A stretch of 61,092 nucleotides of DNA from assembly GCA_017512745.1 (NCBI GenBank), contig JAFWEV010000095.1, positions 1 through 61,092 on the forward strand, read 5' to 3'. The notes below the pieces were generated by a model. That model was not told the DNA's origin. It was given only the letters and a program-made list of their open reading frames with translations, and ran no database searches. A program made the translations under genes and the position numbers. Source of the stretch: Oscillospiraceae bacterium (GTDB lineage: Bacteria; Bacillota; Clostridia; Oscillospirales; Ruminococcaceae). This document shows, one piece after another, positions 44,916 to 54,313 of this stretch (positions are counted from its first letter, which is position 1; every line of letters begins with the position of its first letter).

Positions 44916-45671
44916 ATGCCGGAATATATCGAAACATTTGCACGAATGGAAAAGAAGTACTCCATGAACCGGGAACAGTTCGAAAAGCTTCTCAGGGAGA
45001 TCGGCGGCATGATCGAACCGGATCTCTATCTGAGATCGGTGGTCAACAGCATCTACTTTGACACTCCCGACCATAAGCTCATAAAAAGGTCTCTTGAAAA
45101 ACCGATGTACAAGGAGAAACTGAGACTCAGATCATATGGCGGACCGGTATCCCCCGATACTGCAGCTTTTGCAGAGATAAAAAAGAAATATAACGGTTGT
45201 GTATATAAGAGAAGAGTCGACGGAAAATATCAGGAACTGATGTCCTGGCTCTGCGGTGAAGGACCGTGTCCCGGAGACTCGCAGATCCATAGAGAGATAC
45301 ATTACTTTATTTCACTGAATCGCTCACTTGCCCCTGCAATGCAGATCGCCTACAAGCGGCTCGCATATGTACTTAAGGAAGACCACTCGATAAGAGTCAC
45401 ATTCGACACGGATATTCTGTTCAGAGACAGAATGCTTGAAAGAGACGGTAGCGCCTACGGCACAAGGCTCCTTGATGAAGATACCATACTGATGGAGATC
45501 AAAGTCTCTTCAAAAGCCATCCCGGTCTGGCTGATAAGGGCTGTGGAAAGAGCGGGAATTCAACCGTCATCGATCTCAAAATACGGAACAGCTTATGTTA
45601 ATACATGCGGGAACGACAATATGATCGCTCCGCCGATATATGAACAAAGGAAGGTATATGCAAATGCTTGA
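44916..45671 (+). CDS. VTC-domain polyphosphate polymerase-like protein
   Basis: 251 residues, all VTC domain (CYTH/TTM superfamily tunnel fold). Features: ARMEKKYSM at the N-terminus, VNSIYFDTPDHKLI, KLRLRSYGG, EIKKKYNGCVYKRRV and late LMEIKVSSKAIPVWL; these Lys/Arg/Glu pairs line the tunnel in yeast Vtc4, which makes polyphosphate from ATP. No membrane segment; the partner with helices is the next gene. Bacterial copies are common beside DUF4956 and CotH or DUF4353 proteins, and their product is not established. AAAGGAGG precedes the ATG. Confidence 0.88.
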   Translation: MPEYIETFARMEKKYSMNREQFEKLLREIGGMIEPDLYLRSVVNSIYFDTPDHKLIKRSLEKPMYKEKLRLRSYGGPVSPDTAAFAEIKKKYNGCVYKRRVDGKYQELMSWLCGEGPCPGDSQIHREIHYFISLNRSLAPAMQIAYKRLAYVLKEDHSIRVTFDTDILFRDRMLERDGSAYGTRLLDEDTILMEIKVSSKAIPVWLIRAVERAGIQPSSISKYGTAYVNTCGNDNMIAPPIYEQRKVYANA

Positions 45672-46341
45672 CATCATGGGAAGCGTCATCCCCGCAACGG
45701 GCGTGACTCTCAATTCATTTATAATCTGCACAGTCGCTTCAGTAATTCTCGGAGCTGCTGTAGCCTACATCCATACAATAAGAAACACTTTTTCCAAAAG
45801 TTTTATCGTGACTCTGTTCGCGATACCGGTGATAGTGGAAGTCATCATTCTTCTCGTCAACGGGAATCTGGGTGCCGGAGTTGCGGTAGCAGGGACATTC
45901 AGTCTTGTAAGATTCCGTTCAGCACCCGGAACAGCAAGAGAGATTCTCAGTCTCTTCCTAGCCATGGCAACAGGGCTCGCCACAGGCATGGGATATATCC
46001 TTATCGCCGCTCTTCTGGTAATAACAGTCGGTCTGATAATGGCAGCCCTTTCTTCTCTGAAATTCATGCAGGAGACTGCAAGAACACTTCAGATCTCAAT
46101 ACCCGAAAATCTTGATTATGACGGAGTGTTTGAGCCCGTAATGAATGAATATCTTGACAGCTATCATCTCTCAAACGTTAAAACAGCCCAGATGGGCACA
46201 GTATATAAACTCACATATGACGTAGTGATGAAACAGGGCGTCAGCACAAAAGCCTTCATCGATTCTCTGCGCGTAAGAAACGGCAATCTCGAGATCTCTC
46301 TCGGTCGCCACATAGACGGAAAGGAGTCCGTACAATTATGA
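45664..46341 (+). CDS. DUF4956-family membrane protein
   Basis: 225 residues. Four hydrophobic segments in the first ~150 residues with the family core VNGNLGAGVAVAGTFSLVRF and RSAPGTAREI, then a soluble C-terminal domain of about 80 residues. It overlaps the VTC gene by 8 nt, and AGGAAGG is 9 nt before the ATG at 45664 (ATGs at 45640 and 45658 are less well spaced). Family function unknown; constant association with VTC proteins suggests it is the membrane partner that anchors or translocates the VTC product. Confidence 0.88.
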   Translation: MLDIMGSVIPATGVTLNSFIICTVASVILGAAVAYIHTIRNTFSKSFIVTLFAIPVIVEVIILLVNGNLGAGVAVAGTFSLVRFRSAPGTAREILSLFLAMATGLATGMGYILIAALLVITVGLIMAALSSLKFMQETARTLQISIPENLDYDGVFEPVMNEYLDSYHLSNVKTAQMGTVYKLTYDVVMKQGVSTKAFIDSLRVRNGNLEISLGRHIDGKESVQL

Positions 46342-47762
46342 AAAATAACAAATTACTGATATGCATCATTTCAACAGTTATTCTGCTGTCTGTACTTATC
46401 AGCGGCTGCTCCCTTACAGGAACCGGGAACGCTGATTCCACAGGATCTGTTTCCTTGGATGCAGGAAAAAGTGAGACACAACAAAGCAGTTCTTCTTCAG
46501 CAGAAAACACAGTTTCAGGAACATCCGTTATTACGGAATCAGGCTCAGAGTATAACGGAATAGTGGAGTTCTCCGATTCCTCCACAGGTATAAAGGGTTC
46601 TGTCACGATCTCTGACAACATTGCAACGATTTCGTCCGCCGGTACATATCTCATAACCGGATCGATAGGCAGCGGACAAATCATAGTCGATGCCGATAAA
46701 GATAATTCCGTAACACTGGTCCTTCAGGATCTGACACTCACTTCAACCGACGGTCCCGCAATATGGGCAAAGAGCGGAGAACTCACAATCATATCGACTG
46801 GTGAAAATACCCTTACGGATTCGTTGACATACACCCTTGAAGACGGAACGGACGAACCCAACGCATGCATATATTCCAAAGACGACCTGACGATATCCGG
46901 CACCGGCAGTCTTACGGTAAACGCAAATTACTATATCGGTATCGAATCTAAAGACGATCTTATTATAGATAACGGAAACATCACGGTCAGCTCAGCGGAC
47001 GACGCCCTCCGCGGTCATGATTCTCTGACAGTCTCCGGCGGAACTCTTGATCTTAAAGCCGGCGCAGACGGACTCAAAGCCAATAACGATTCGGACACCG
47101 AGAAGGGATATATTACCATTCTCGGAGGAAACATCACCATTGTCTCGTCCGATGACGGTATCGATGCGGCTAATGACATAACTATCTCCGGCGGATCGAT
47201 CTCGATCACCAGCGACGACGACGCCGTGCACACGGATACATCCGTATACATAAGCGGAGGAGATATCTCAGTTGAATGCGGGGATGATGCGATCCATGCA
47301 GAGGCGGATCTTACGATCACCGGAGGAACCCTTGATCTCACAGGTCACGAAGGTCTTGAGGGCTGTACGATCCAGATCGCAGACGGAACTGTCACCGTCT
47401 ATGCAACTGACGATGCGATCAATGCCACATACAGTAACGGAAACACCGTTCCGAACATCGTGATAGACGGCGGAGAAATATCCGTCACAGTTGCTGCCGG
47501 AGACACCGATGCACTTGATTCAAACGGAAATCTCATCATAAACGGCGGAACGATAAACATCAGCGCACAGTCACCATTTGACTTTGACGGTCAGGGACAG
47601 CTGAACGGCGGAACAGTCTATGTTAACGGTACACAGATCACTTCACTCACAAGCCAGATGATGGGAGGAATGGGCGGTCCCATGGGCGGCATGAACGGCC
47701 AGCAGATGCCCCAGGGAGGCGAAGGATGGCAGAATAGAGGTCCGGGAGGATCCCGTCCGTAA
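46338..47762 (+). CDS. DUF4353 (carbohydrate-binding-like) lipoprotein
   Basis: 474 residues. Signal peptide with lipobox LISGC, Ser/Thr-rich linker, then a long run of short repeats with alternating (D)DAI/DDGI and ISGG units (for example SDDGIDAANDITISGGSI, DDDAVHTDTSVYISGG, DDAIHAEADLTITGG), which looks like a right-handed parallel beta-helix with Asp-rich, possibly Ca2+-binding turns. The last ~35 residues are Met/Gly/Gln-rich. Overlaps the DUF4956 gene by 4 nt. Annotated elsewhere as carbohydrate-binding domain-containing protein; ligand unknown. Confidence 0.88.
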   Translation: MKNNKLLICIISTVILLSVLISGCSLTGTGNADSTGSVSLDAGKSETQQSSSSSAENTVSGTSVITESGSEYNGIVEFSDSSTGIKGSVTISDNIATISSAGTYLITGSIGSGQIIVDADKDNSVTLVLQDLTLTSTDGPAIWAKSGELTIISTGENTLTDSLTYTLEDGTDEPNACIYSKDDLTISGTGSLTVNANYYIGIESKDDLIIDNGNITVSSADDALRGHDSLTVSGGTLDLKAGADGLKANNDSDTEKGYITILGGNITIVSSDDGIDAANDITISGGSISITSDDDAVHTDTSVYISGGDISVECGDDAIHAEADLTITGGTLDLTGHEGLEGCTIQIADGTVTVYATDDAINATYSNGNTVPNIVIDGGEISVTVAAGDTDALDSNGNLIINGGTINISAQSPFDFDGQGQLNGGTVYVNGTQITSLTSQMMGGMGGPMGGMNGQQMPQGGEGWQNRGPGGSRP

Positions 47763-47780
47763 CAAATAAAAGATTACATA

Positions 47781-47824
47781 AAGAATGCTCATGCGGCGAT
47801 AAACCGCATGAGCATTCTTTATAT
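47781..47824. terminator. bidirectional hairpin terminator between DUF4353 and DegV genes
   Basis: Perfect 16-nt arms (47781-47796 and 47804-47819) with a 7-nt loop; T-tract is short on the plus side. Lies between converging genes. Confidence 0.8.
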
Positions 47825-47831
47825 ACTGTTT

Positions 47832-48671
47832 TCAGCAATGAATTATCATTCCGCCGCGTTCTGCATAATATGTGCAGATACCCTTTGTCGGCACTATCAC
47901 ATACTCGGTCTCCGGCCACTTTTCCCTGAACAGATCCCTTATCCTGACTGCCAGATCCTCATTCTCACAGTGCTCGATAATTATCAGCTCATGGTCAAAT
48001 TCTCTGCTCTGAAGGTTCTTCATTATACTGAGGATCATCTTTGTCTCGCCTCTGACCTTCTCAAGAAGTTTGAGGCCTCCGTCGACGCTTGCTCCCACTC
48101 CCCATATATTGAGTCTCGAAGCAACAAAACCGACGATCCTGTTCATTCTTCCGCCTTTTACAAGGTTGTCGAAATTGCAGAATGCAAACTCAGTCCTCGA
48201 AACATCGCGGATGTGTGACATCTTTTCTACGACTGTCTTGAAATCGGGATCCTCACCGATGACCTTCTTAGCTTTCAGAGCCATATATGAGAGGGCAGGT
48301 CCGCACGAATGGGAATTAAGGACAAATACCTGCTTCCAGGGATATTCGTCAAGGAACATATCCTTCGCTATCAGCGCGCTGTTGTAACTGCCGGACACCT
48401 GATCGGAGATAGTAATCATAATGATCTTGTCCCCGCACTTTTTCAGTTCCTCGATCCATGTTCCGGGACCGGGGCAGGCTGTCTTTCCGAGAGACTTGCT
48501 CTTTTCCATATCCACAAGCAGTTTGTGCGCATCGATGTCATCGGTGTCGACATATTCGACTCCCTCGATGGTGATAGTGCATGACGCTTTATAAAAATCG
48601 ATCGTATCTGAATCGAACATCTCTTTGGTAAGATCGCATCCGGAATCGACGACTATACTCCATTCACTCAC
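47832..48671 (-). CDS. DegV-family fatty acid-binding protein
   Basis: 279 residues. DegV/FakB fold: VVDSGCDLTKEM at the N-terminus, TACPGPGTW (TSxPSP-like fatty-acid loop with Cys for Ser), ISDQVSGSYNSA and the C-terminal IGTHTGPG-like region replaced by IVPTKGICTYYAERGG. FakB-type members hold fatty acids for FakA kinase, but the altered loops make the ligand uncertain. Monocistronic. Confidence 0.88.
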   Translation of the reverse strand: MSEWSIVVDSGCDLTKEMFDSDTIDFYKASCTITIEGVEYVDTDDIDAHKLLVDMEKSKSLGKTACPGPGTWIEELKKCGDKIIMITISDQVSGSYNSALIAKDMFLDEYPWKQVFVLNSHSCGPALSYMALKAKKVIGEDPDFKTVVEKMSHIRDVSRTEFAFCNFDNLVKGGRMNRIVGFVASRLNIWGVGASVDGGLKLLEKVRGETKMILSIMKNLQSREFDHELIIIEHCENEDLAVRIRDLFREKWPETEYVIVPTKGICTYYAERGGMIIHC

Positions 48672-48741
48672 TTCAGATACCTCCTTGCTCTCAGTTATTT
48701 AATATTATACTCGATACCATCTAATTTACAATATTAAATGG

Positions 48742-49017
48742 TTACGCTTTAAGCTCTGCCTCGAAAACTCTTCTTACATTTTCTTTACATTCTTCATACG
48801 TTTCGCCGCGATGCGCCTCATAGAGTTTCTCATCACCGATGAACATAGTCGGAACATAGTAATAGTCATATGCATCTGCGGTGACGGGATCTTCACTCTC
48901 CTCTATCATCTCGATCGCAACCGGTCCGAATTTCGGATCTTCTGCCTTGAGCTCTTCGATTGCCTTAAAAGCCTGCCTGCAATACGGACATCCTGAAAGA
49001 TAAAACATCTTGATCAT
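48742..49017 (-). CDS. glutaredoxin/thioredoxin-like protein
   Basis: 91 residues, thioredoxin fold. Redox motif CPYC at residues 10-13 (LSGCPYCRQAF) and cis-Pro in YYVPTMFIGDE are characteristic of glutaredoxin-like proteins. Probably a cytosolic thiol-disulfide oxidoreductase. Follows enolase on the same strand but a terminator lies between. Confidence 0.85.
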   Translation of the reverse strand: MIKMFYLSGCPYCRQAFKAIEELKAEDPKFGPVAIEMIEESEDPVTADAYDYYYVPTMFIGDEKLYEAHRGETYEECKENVRRVFEAELKA

Positions 49018-49040
49018 AACTGTATTCCCTTCTTTCCAAT

Positions 49041-49078
49041 AAAAGTAAAGGCGATATCGATTAAGATACCGCCTTTTT
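49041..49078. terminator. terminator between enolase and glutaredoxin-like gene
   Basis: Arms 49047-49057 and 49065-49076 (stem AAAGGCG-a-TATC with GATA-c-CGCCTTT), followed on the minus strand by a T-rich tract; ends eno transcription at least in part. Confidence 0.75.
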
Positions 49079-49091
49079 GATCAGCAAAAGA

Positions 49092-50405
<1,314 letters not shown>

Positions 50406-50436
50406 TCATTTTCATCAGCTGCAATGCAGCTGCTGT

Positions 50437-50465
50437 TTATTACTCACATACAATAATTTTATCAA
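50437..50465 (-). promoter_or_regulatory. candidate promoter of eno
   Basis: On the minus strand TTGATA (50465-50460), 17-nt spacer, TAATAA (50442-50437). The leader has a palindrome CAGCTGCA-a-TGCAGCTG at 50416-50432. Confidence 0.5.
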
Positions 50466-50501
50466 TTTATGTATGAAAATACAATCTGCAAAGGCCCCTT
50501 T

Positions 50502-51194
50502 TTAGGCCTTCGGAGCCTTGTAGATATTCTTTTTTTGCTCTTTCGGCATGCCCTTTATTACGTCCCAGTCACGGACGAATCTGAACAGCCCTATATTGTC
50601 ATGATCGTCGATGATCCTGTATATCAGCAGAGTTATCGCCCAGGCGATCAGAGCCCCGAGAAGTCCGAAAAGAAATCCTCCGAGCACATCCGTGGGATAA
50701 TGCATCAGCAGATATACTCTTGCAAATCCCATGATCACAGGGAACAGAAGAACCGCCCATCTCCACTTTTTCTTCGAGGAGAGGCAGAAAGCGGACGCAA
50801 AAGCCATCGATGCCGTCGCGTGACCGGACGGGAATGAGAAATCGCTCCATTCCCCTATTCCGAGAGGCAGCCACCAGTTATATATTTCCTGATATGTCTC
50901 AAACGGTCTTGGTCTCGCGATCATATCCTTGAACAGGATATTCGAAAATATCGCTCCCGCGCCAATCGCTCCGAAGATGCAGAGGCCGATCTTTCTGGTC
51001 TTTTTGAAAAACATCAGAACGATACCGAGAATAAACAGCACGATCCCGTCCTTCCCGAGAAAGCTTATAAACTTTGTGAGAGGCGTCAGCAGTCCGCCCG
51101 CAGACAGCTGCAGGGAGTGCATCGCCTCAAGGGCCGAATAGTCGAATGACCCGAATACCGTATTGAGCCAATTGGCATAGACTGTCAGTTCCAT
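50502..51194 (-). CDS. PAP2-family membrane phosphatase
   Basis: 230 residues, about five transmembrane helices. Phosphatidic-acid-phosphatase signature blocks KDMIARPRP, FPSGHATASMA and HYPTDVLGG supply the vanadium-haloperoxidase-type active site. Likely an undecaprenyl-diphosphate or lipid phosphatase facing outside. GGAGG precedes the ATG. Gene stands alone between enolase and the csoR terminator; a short GGCC hairpin overlaps its stop codon (about 50490-50508). Confidence 0.9.
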   Translation of the reverse strand: MELTVYANWLNTVFGSFDYSALEAMHSLQLSAGGLLTPLTKFISFLGKDGIVLFILGIVLMFFKKTRKIGLCIFGAIGAGAIFSNILFKDMIARPRPFETYQEIYNWWLPLGIGEWSDFSFPSGHATASMAFASAFCLSSKKKWRWAVLLFPVIMGFARVYLLMHYPTDVLGGFLFGLLGALIAWAITLLIYRIIDDHDNIGLFRFVRDWDVIKGMPKEQKKNIYKAPKA

Positions 51195-51244
51195 AACGAT
51201 CCTCCTGACGATTTTTGCTTACTCATTATATACCATGCGAACAG

Positions 51245-51292
51245 AAAAAAAGATCACAGAACCATTAATTCCCGATTAATGTTTCCGTGATC
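51245..51292 (-). terminator. terminator after csoR
   Basis: Long hairpin with GATCAC (51252-51257) and GTGATC (51287-51292) ends and ATTAAT inner arms, then seven T on the minus strand. Confidence 0.88.
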
Positions 51293-51298
51293 CTTGAG

Positions 51299-51559
51299 TC
51301 ACTTGATCAGTTTGTCCAGAAGCGCTATCACTTCGTCGATCTTCTCGTCTGCCGTACCGTCCTCGACGGCGGTCCTGACACATCCCTTCATATGGGCTCT
51401 CAGTATCTCGCTGTTTGCTTTTTTGAGAAGCGCATCGGCAGCCATGATCTGGTTTGAGATATCGACGCAGTATCTGTCGTCATCGATCATCTTGAGTATA
51501 CCGTCAAGCTGCCCTCTGGCAGTTTTGATATATCTCTCGACGACCGTTCTGTCGGCCAT
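51299..51559 (-). CDS. csoR: copper-sensing repressor CsoR
   Basis: 86 residues, all-helical CsoR/RcnR family. Cu(I) ligands Cys31 (RYCVDI), His56 (RAHMK) and Cys60 (KGC) keep the spacing known for CsoR. It should leave DNA on binding Cu(I) and so derepress the copper exporter. GTG at 51562 directly precedes the ATG; the ATG is taken. 13 nt after copA, so the repressor is the last gene of the operon it controls. Confidence 0.92.
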   Translation of the reverse strand: MADRTVVERYIKTARGQLDGILKMIDDDRYCVDISNQIMAADALLKKANSEILRAHMKGCVRTAVEDGTADEKIDEVIALLDKLIK

Positions 51560-51572
51560 CACTGCAGTATCC

Positions 51573-54152
51573 TCAGCCTACGAGTCCCTTGAACTCATAT
51601 CCGGCATCGGTTATGGCCTTGTCAAAGTCCTTTTCCGTTACGTACTTGGATAGTTCAAGTCCTACGTTCTTTGCGTCAAGATCAACAGTAGCCTCTACTA
51701 CTCCGTCGATCTCCTCAAGTGCCTTCTTTACCCTTGCTGCACAATGCTGGCACATCATGCCTTCTACTCCGATTGTAACTTTCACTGTATTATCCTCCGT
51801 TTTTATATCTTTTTGATCTCCGACTGTTTCGGGATCATTGTTTACTTCAGTTATGAACTCGCCGCCTTCTTTTGAAGCCACTTCCCTGCGTTTGAAGAAT
51901 CTCAGTCTTAGCGCATTTGTGACGACGAAGAAGGAACTCATCGACATTGCCGCCGCTCCGAACATCGGGCTCAGTTTCAGTCCGAATGCCGGCCACAGAA
52001 CACCTGCGGCAAGCGGAATGCCTATTGCATTATAGAAGAACGCCCAGAACAGATTCTGTTTGATGTTCTTAAGAACAGCCTGGGAGAGCTGTATGGCAGA
52101 CACGGCATCCATAAGGTCGTTTTTCATAAGGACTACATCGGCTGATTCGATCGCTATGTCCGTACCTGCGCCGATAGCCATACCGACATCAGCCCTTGTG
52201 AGAGCCGGAGCGTCGTTGATGCCGTCGCCTATCATTGCGACCTTCCTGCCCTCTTCCTGAAGACGTCTTATCTCTCTTTCCTTATCCTGCGGGAGGACTT
52301 CCGCTACAGCCCTTCTGATTCCCAGTCTCCTCTGAATGGCTCCGGCCGTTTTCCTGTTGTCTCCGGTCAGCATTACGACATTAATTCCCATGCCTTCGAG
52401 AGATTCTATGGCCTTGCTGCTGCTCTCCTTCGGTTCGTCGGAAACAGCGATTATCCCTAGCAGTTTCTCACTGTCTGCGGCATAGAGGACGGTCTTACCC
52501 TCATCTGCAAGCCTTTCTGAGATCTCCTGTGCATTATCTGCGGAGATTCCGAGTCTCTGCATCATTCTCAGGTTTCCGGCGTAATAGACTTTACCTTCAA
52601 CTGTTCCCTCGATGCCTTCTCCGGCAACAGCATTGAATCCGGATGCATCCGGAAGAGGTATTCCCTGTTCCCCGGCATAGTTGACCACCGCTTCTGCAAG
52701 CGGGTGCTCGGACATCTTCTCGACCGCAGCTATGATTCCCATAAGGGCTCTTTTTTCATATCCGAAAGTCTCAACGTCCGTGACCCTGGCTTTTCCCTCC
52801 GTGATAGTGCCTGTCTTGTCCATAACAACAGTATCGATACCGTGGAGGGTTTCAAGAGCCTCTGCGGACTTGAAAAGCACTCCGTTCTCAGCGCCCTTGC
52901 CCGTTCCGACCATGATCGCTGTCGGAGTCGCAAGACCCAGCGCGCATGGGCATGAGATCACCAGTACTGCTATGGCGCATGATATTGCAAATTCAGCTGT
53001 CTGTCCCGCCGCCAGCCAGACTATAAGCGTTACGAGAGATATACCCATAACTATCGGCACGAATACTCCGGCTATCTTGTCAGCGAGTCTTGCTATCGGA
53101 GCCTTGGACCCTGATGCATCGTCTACCAGTCTGATTATCTGTGAAAGCGTCGTATCTTCTCCGACTCTGTCTGCCGTGAATCTTATGGAACCAGTCTTAA
53201 CGATCGTAGCGCTTGTGACCTTGCTGCCTACGCTCTTCTCCACCGGGATGCTCTCACCGGTGATAGCGCTCTCGTCAATAGCGGCGCTTCCGAATACAAC
53301 TGTTCCGTCCACCGGCACTCTTCCGCCGGGTTTAACGACAACTGTATCACCTACAATAACGTCCTCGGTAGCTATTTCGACTTCCTCTCCGTCTCTCAGA
53401 ACAATCGCTGTATCCGGAGAAAGATCCATCAGTTTGCTTATGGCGTCAGACGTCTTTCCCTTTGATCTCGCCTCGAGGAACTTTCCCACTGTGATAAGCG
53501 TGAGGATCATGGAGGATGACTCAAAGTACAGGTCGTGATGATAGCTGTGCACAAGTTCCATGTCTCCATGTCCGAGTCCCCAGCTCATCCTGAAGATGGC
53601 AAATACACCATACACGAAAGATGCTGTGGAACCGAGCGCGACCAGTGCATCCATATTCGGCGCTCTGTGCCAGAGCGATCTGAATCCGTTTATAAAGAAG
53701 GCGCGATTGATATATGCTACGGGAAGCACGAGCAGCATCTGCATAAAAGCAAATGACACTGCATTCTCCGTTCCGGACAGGAATCCCGGTATGGGAAGTC
53801 CCCACATACTTCCCATTGAGATGTACATGAGCGGAAGAAGGAAGCAGAGACTCGAGATCAACCGTGTCTTAAGAGCTTTCTCCTGCTCCTCTATAACTCC
53901 GTTTCCGGCTTTAGTGGACTGCTTCTCCCTGCTGTCTTTAGTTCCCGCTTTTCTTGCACCGTAGCCTCCGCTTTCAACTGCCTTGACTATATCCGATTCG
54001 GAGACTTTGCTCTCGTCATATTCTACGGTCATCGAGTTCTGCAGCAGATTGACGGCAACATTGTTTACTCCGTCGAGTTTGCTGACGCTCTTCTCCACAT
54101 GTGCCTGACATGCTGCGCATGTCATTCCCGTTACGTCGTATTTTTCTTTCAC
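51573..54152 (-). CDS. copA: copper-exporting P1B-type ATPase with N- and C-terminal HMA domains
   Basis: 859 residues. N-terminal heavy-metal-associated domain with MTCAACQ (Cys12, Cys15), eight transmembrane helices with SCPCALG in helix 6 (about residue 402), phosphorylation motif DKTGTITEG (about 444), GDGINDAPAL hinge, and, unusual, a second HMA at the C-terminus with MMCQHCAARV (about 800) after an acidic linker of ~45 residues. The extra domain resembles a fused CopZ chaperone. Exports Cu(I). Followed by csoR. Confidence 0.95.
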   Translation of the reverse strand: MKEKYDVTGMTCAACQAHVEKSVSKLDGVNNVAVNLLQNSMTVEYDESKVSESDIVKAVESGGYGARKAGTKDSREKQSTKAGNGVIEEQEKALKTRLISSLCFLLPLMYISMGSMWGLPIPGFLSGTENAVSFAFMQMLLVLPVAYINRAFFINGFRSLWHRAPNMDALVALGSTASFVYGVFAIFRMSWGLGHGDMELVHSYHHDLYFESSSMILTLITVGKFLEARSKGKTSDAISKLMDLSPDTAIVLRDGEEVEIATEDVIVGDTVVVKPGGRVPVDGTVVFGSAAIDESAITGESIPVEKSVGSKVTSATIVKTGSIRFTADRVGEDTTLSQIIRLVDDASGSKAPIARLADKIAGVFVPIVMGISLVTLIVWLAAGQTAEFAISCAIAVLVISCPCALGLATPTAIMVGTGKGAENGVLFKSAEALETLHGIDTVVMDKTGTITEGKARVTDVETFGYEKRALMGIIAAVEKMSEHPLAEAVVNYAGEQGIPLPDASGFNAVAGEGIEGTVEGKVYYAGNLRMMQRLGISADNAQEISERLADEGKTVLYAADSEKLLGIIAVSDEPKESSSKAIESLEGMGINVVMLTGDNRKTAGAIQRRLGIRRAVAEVLPQDKEREIRRLQEEGRKVAMIGDGINDAPALTRADVGMAIGAGTDIAIESADVVLMKNDLMDAVSAIQLSQAVLKNIKQNLFWAFFYNAIGIPLAAGVLWPAFGLKLSPMFGAAAMSMSSFFVVTNALRLRFFKRREVASKEGGEFITEVNNDPETVGDQKDIKTEDNTVKVTIGVEGMMCQHCAARVKKALEEIDGVVEATVDLDAKNVGLELSKYVTEKDFDKAITDAGYEFKGLVG

Positions 54153-54184
54153 GGTTAAATGCCTCTTCCCTTGTTTTCGTCTAT

Positions 54185-54213
54185 ATAATACCCCCTCCCC
54201 CTGGGGGTGTCAA
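54185..54213 (-). promoter_or_regulatory. copA promoter with CsoR-type operator in the spacer
   Basis: On the minus strand TTGACA (54213-54208) and TATTAT (54190-54185) are exactly 17 nt apart. The whole spacer is a G/C block, CCCCC-A-GGGGG-A-GGGGG, i.e. the pseudo-palindromic C-run/G-run typical of CsoR boxes. Bound CsoR would block polymerase directly. Confidence 0.82.
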
Positions 54214-54313
54214 TACTCTTGCTGTGCATTCATCAATATTTATATTTTTGTTCAATTAATATACAATAGATTCATGTATTATATTTCCTAATACTGGAAA
54301 AGGAGTGTATATC

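Noticed and set aside
52681..53538. 285-codon plus-strand frame opposite copA
   Set aside because: Ser/Thr/Pro-rich mirror of the ATPase; no independent evidence.
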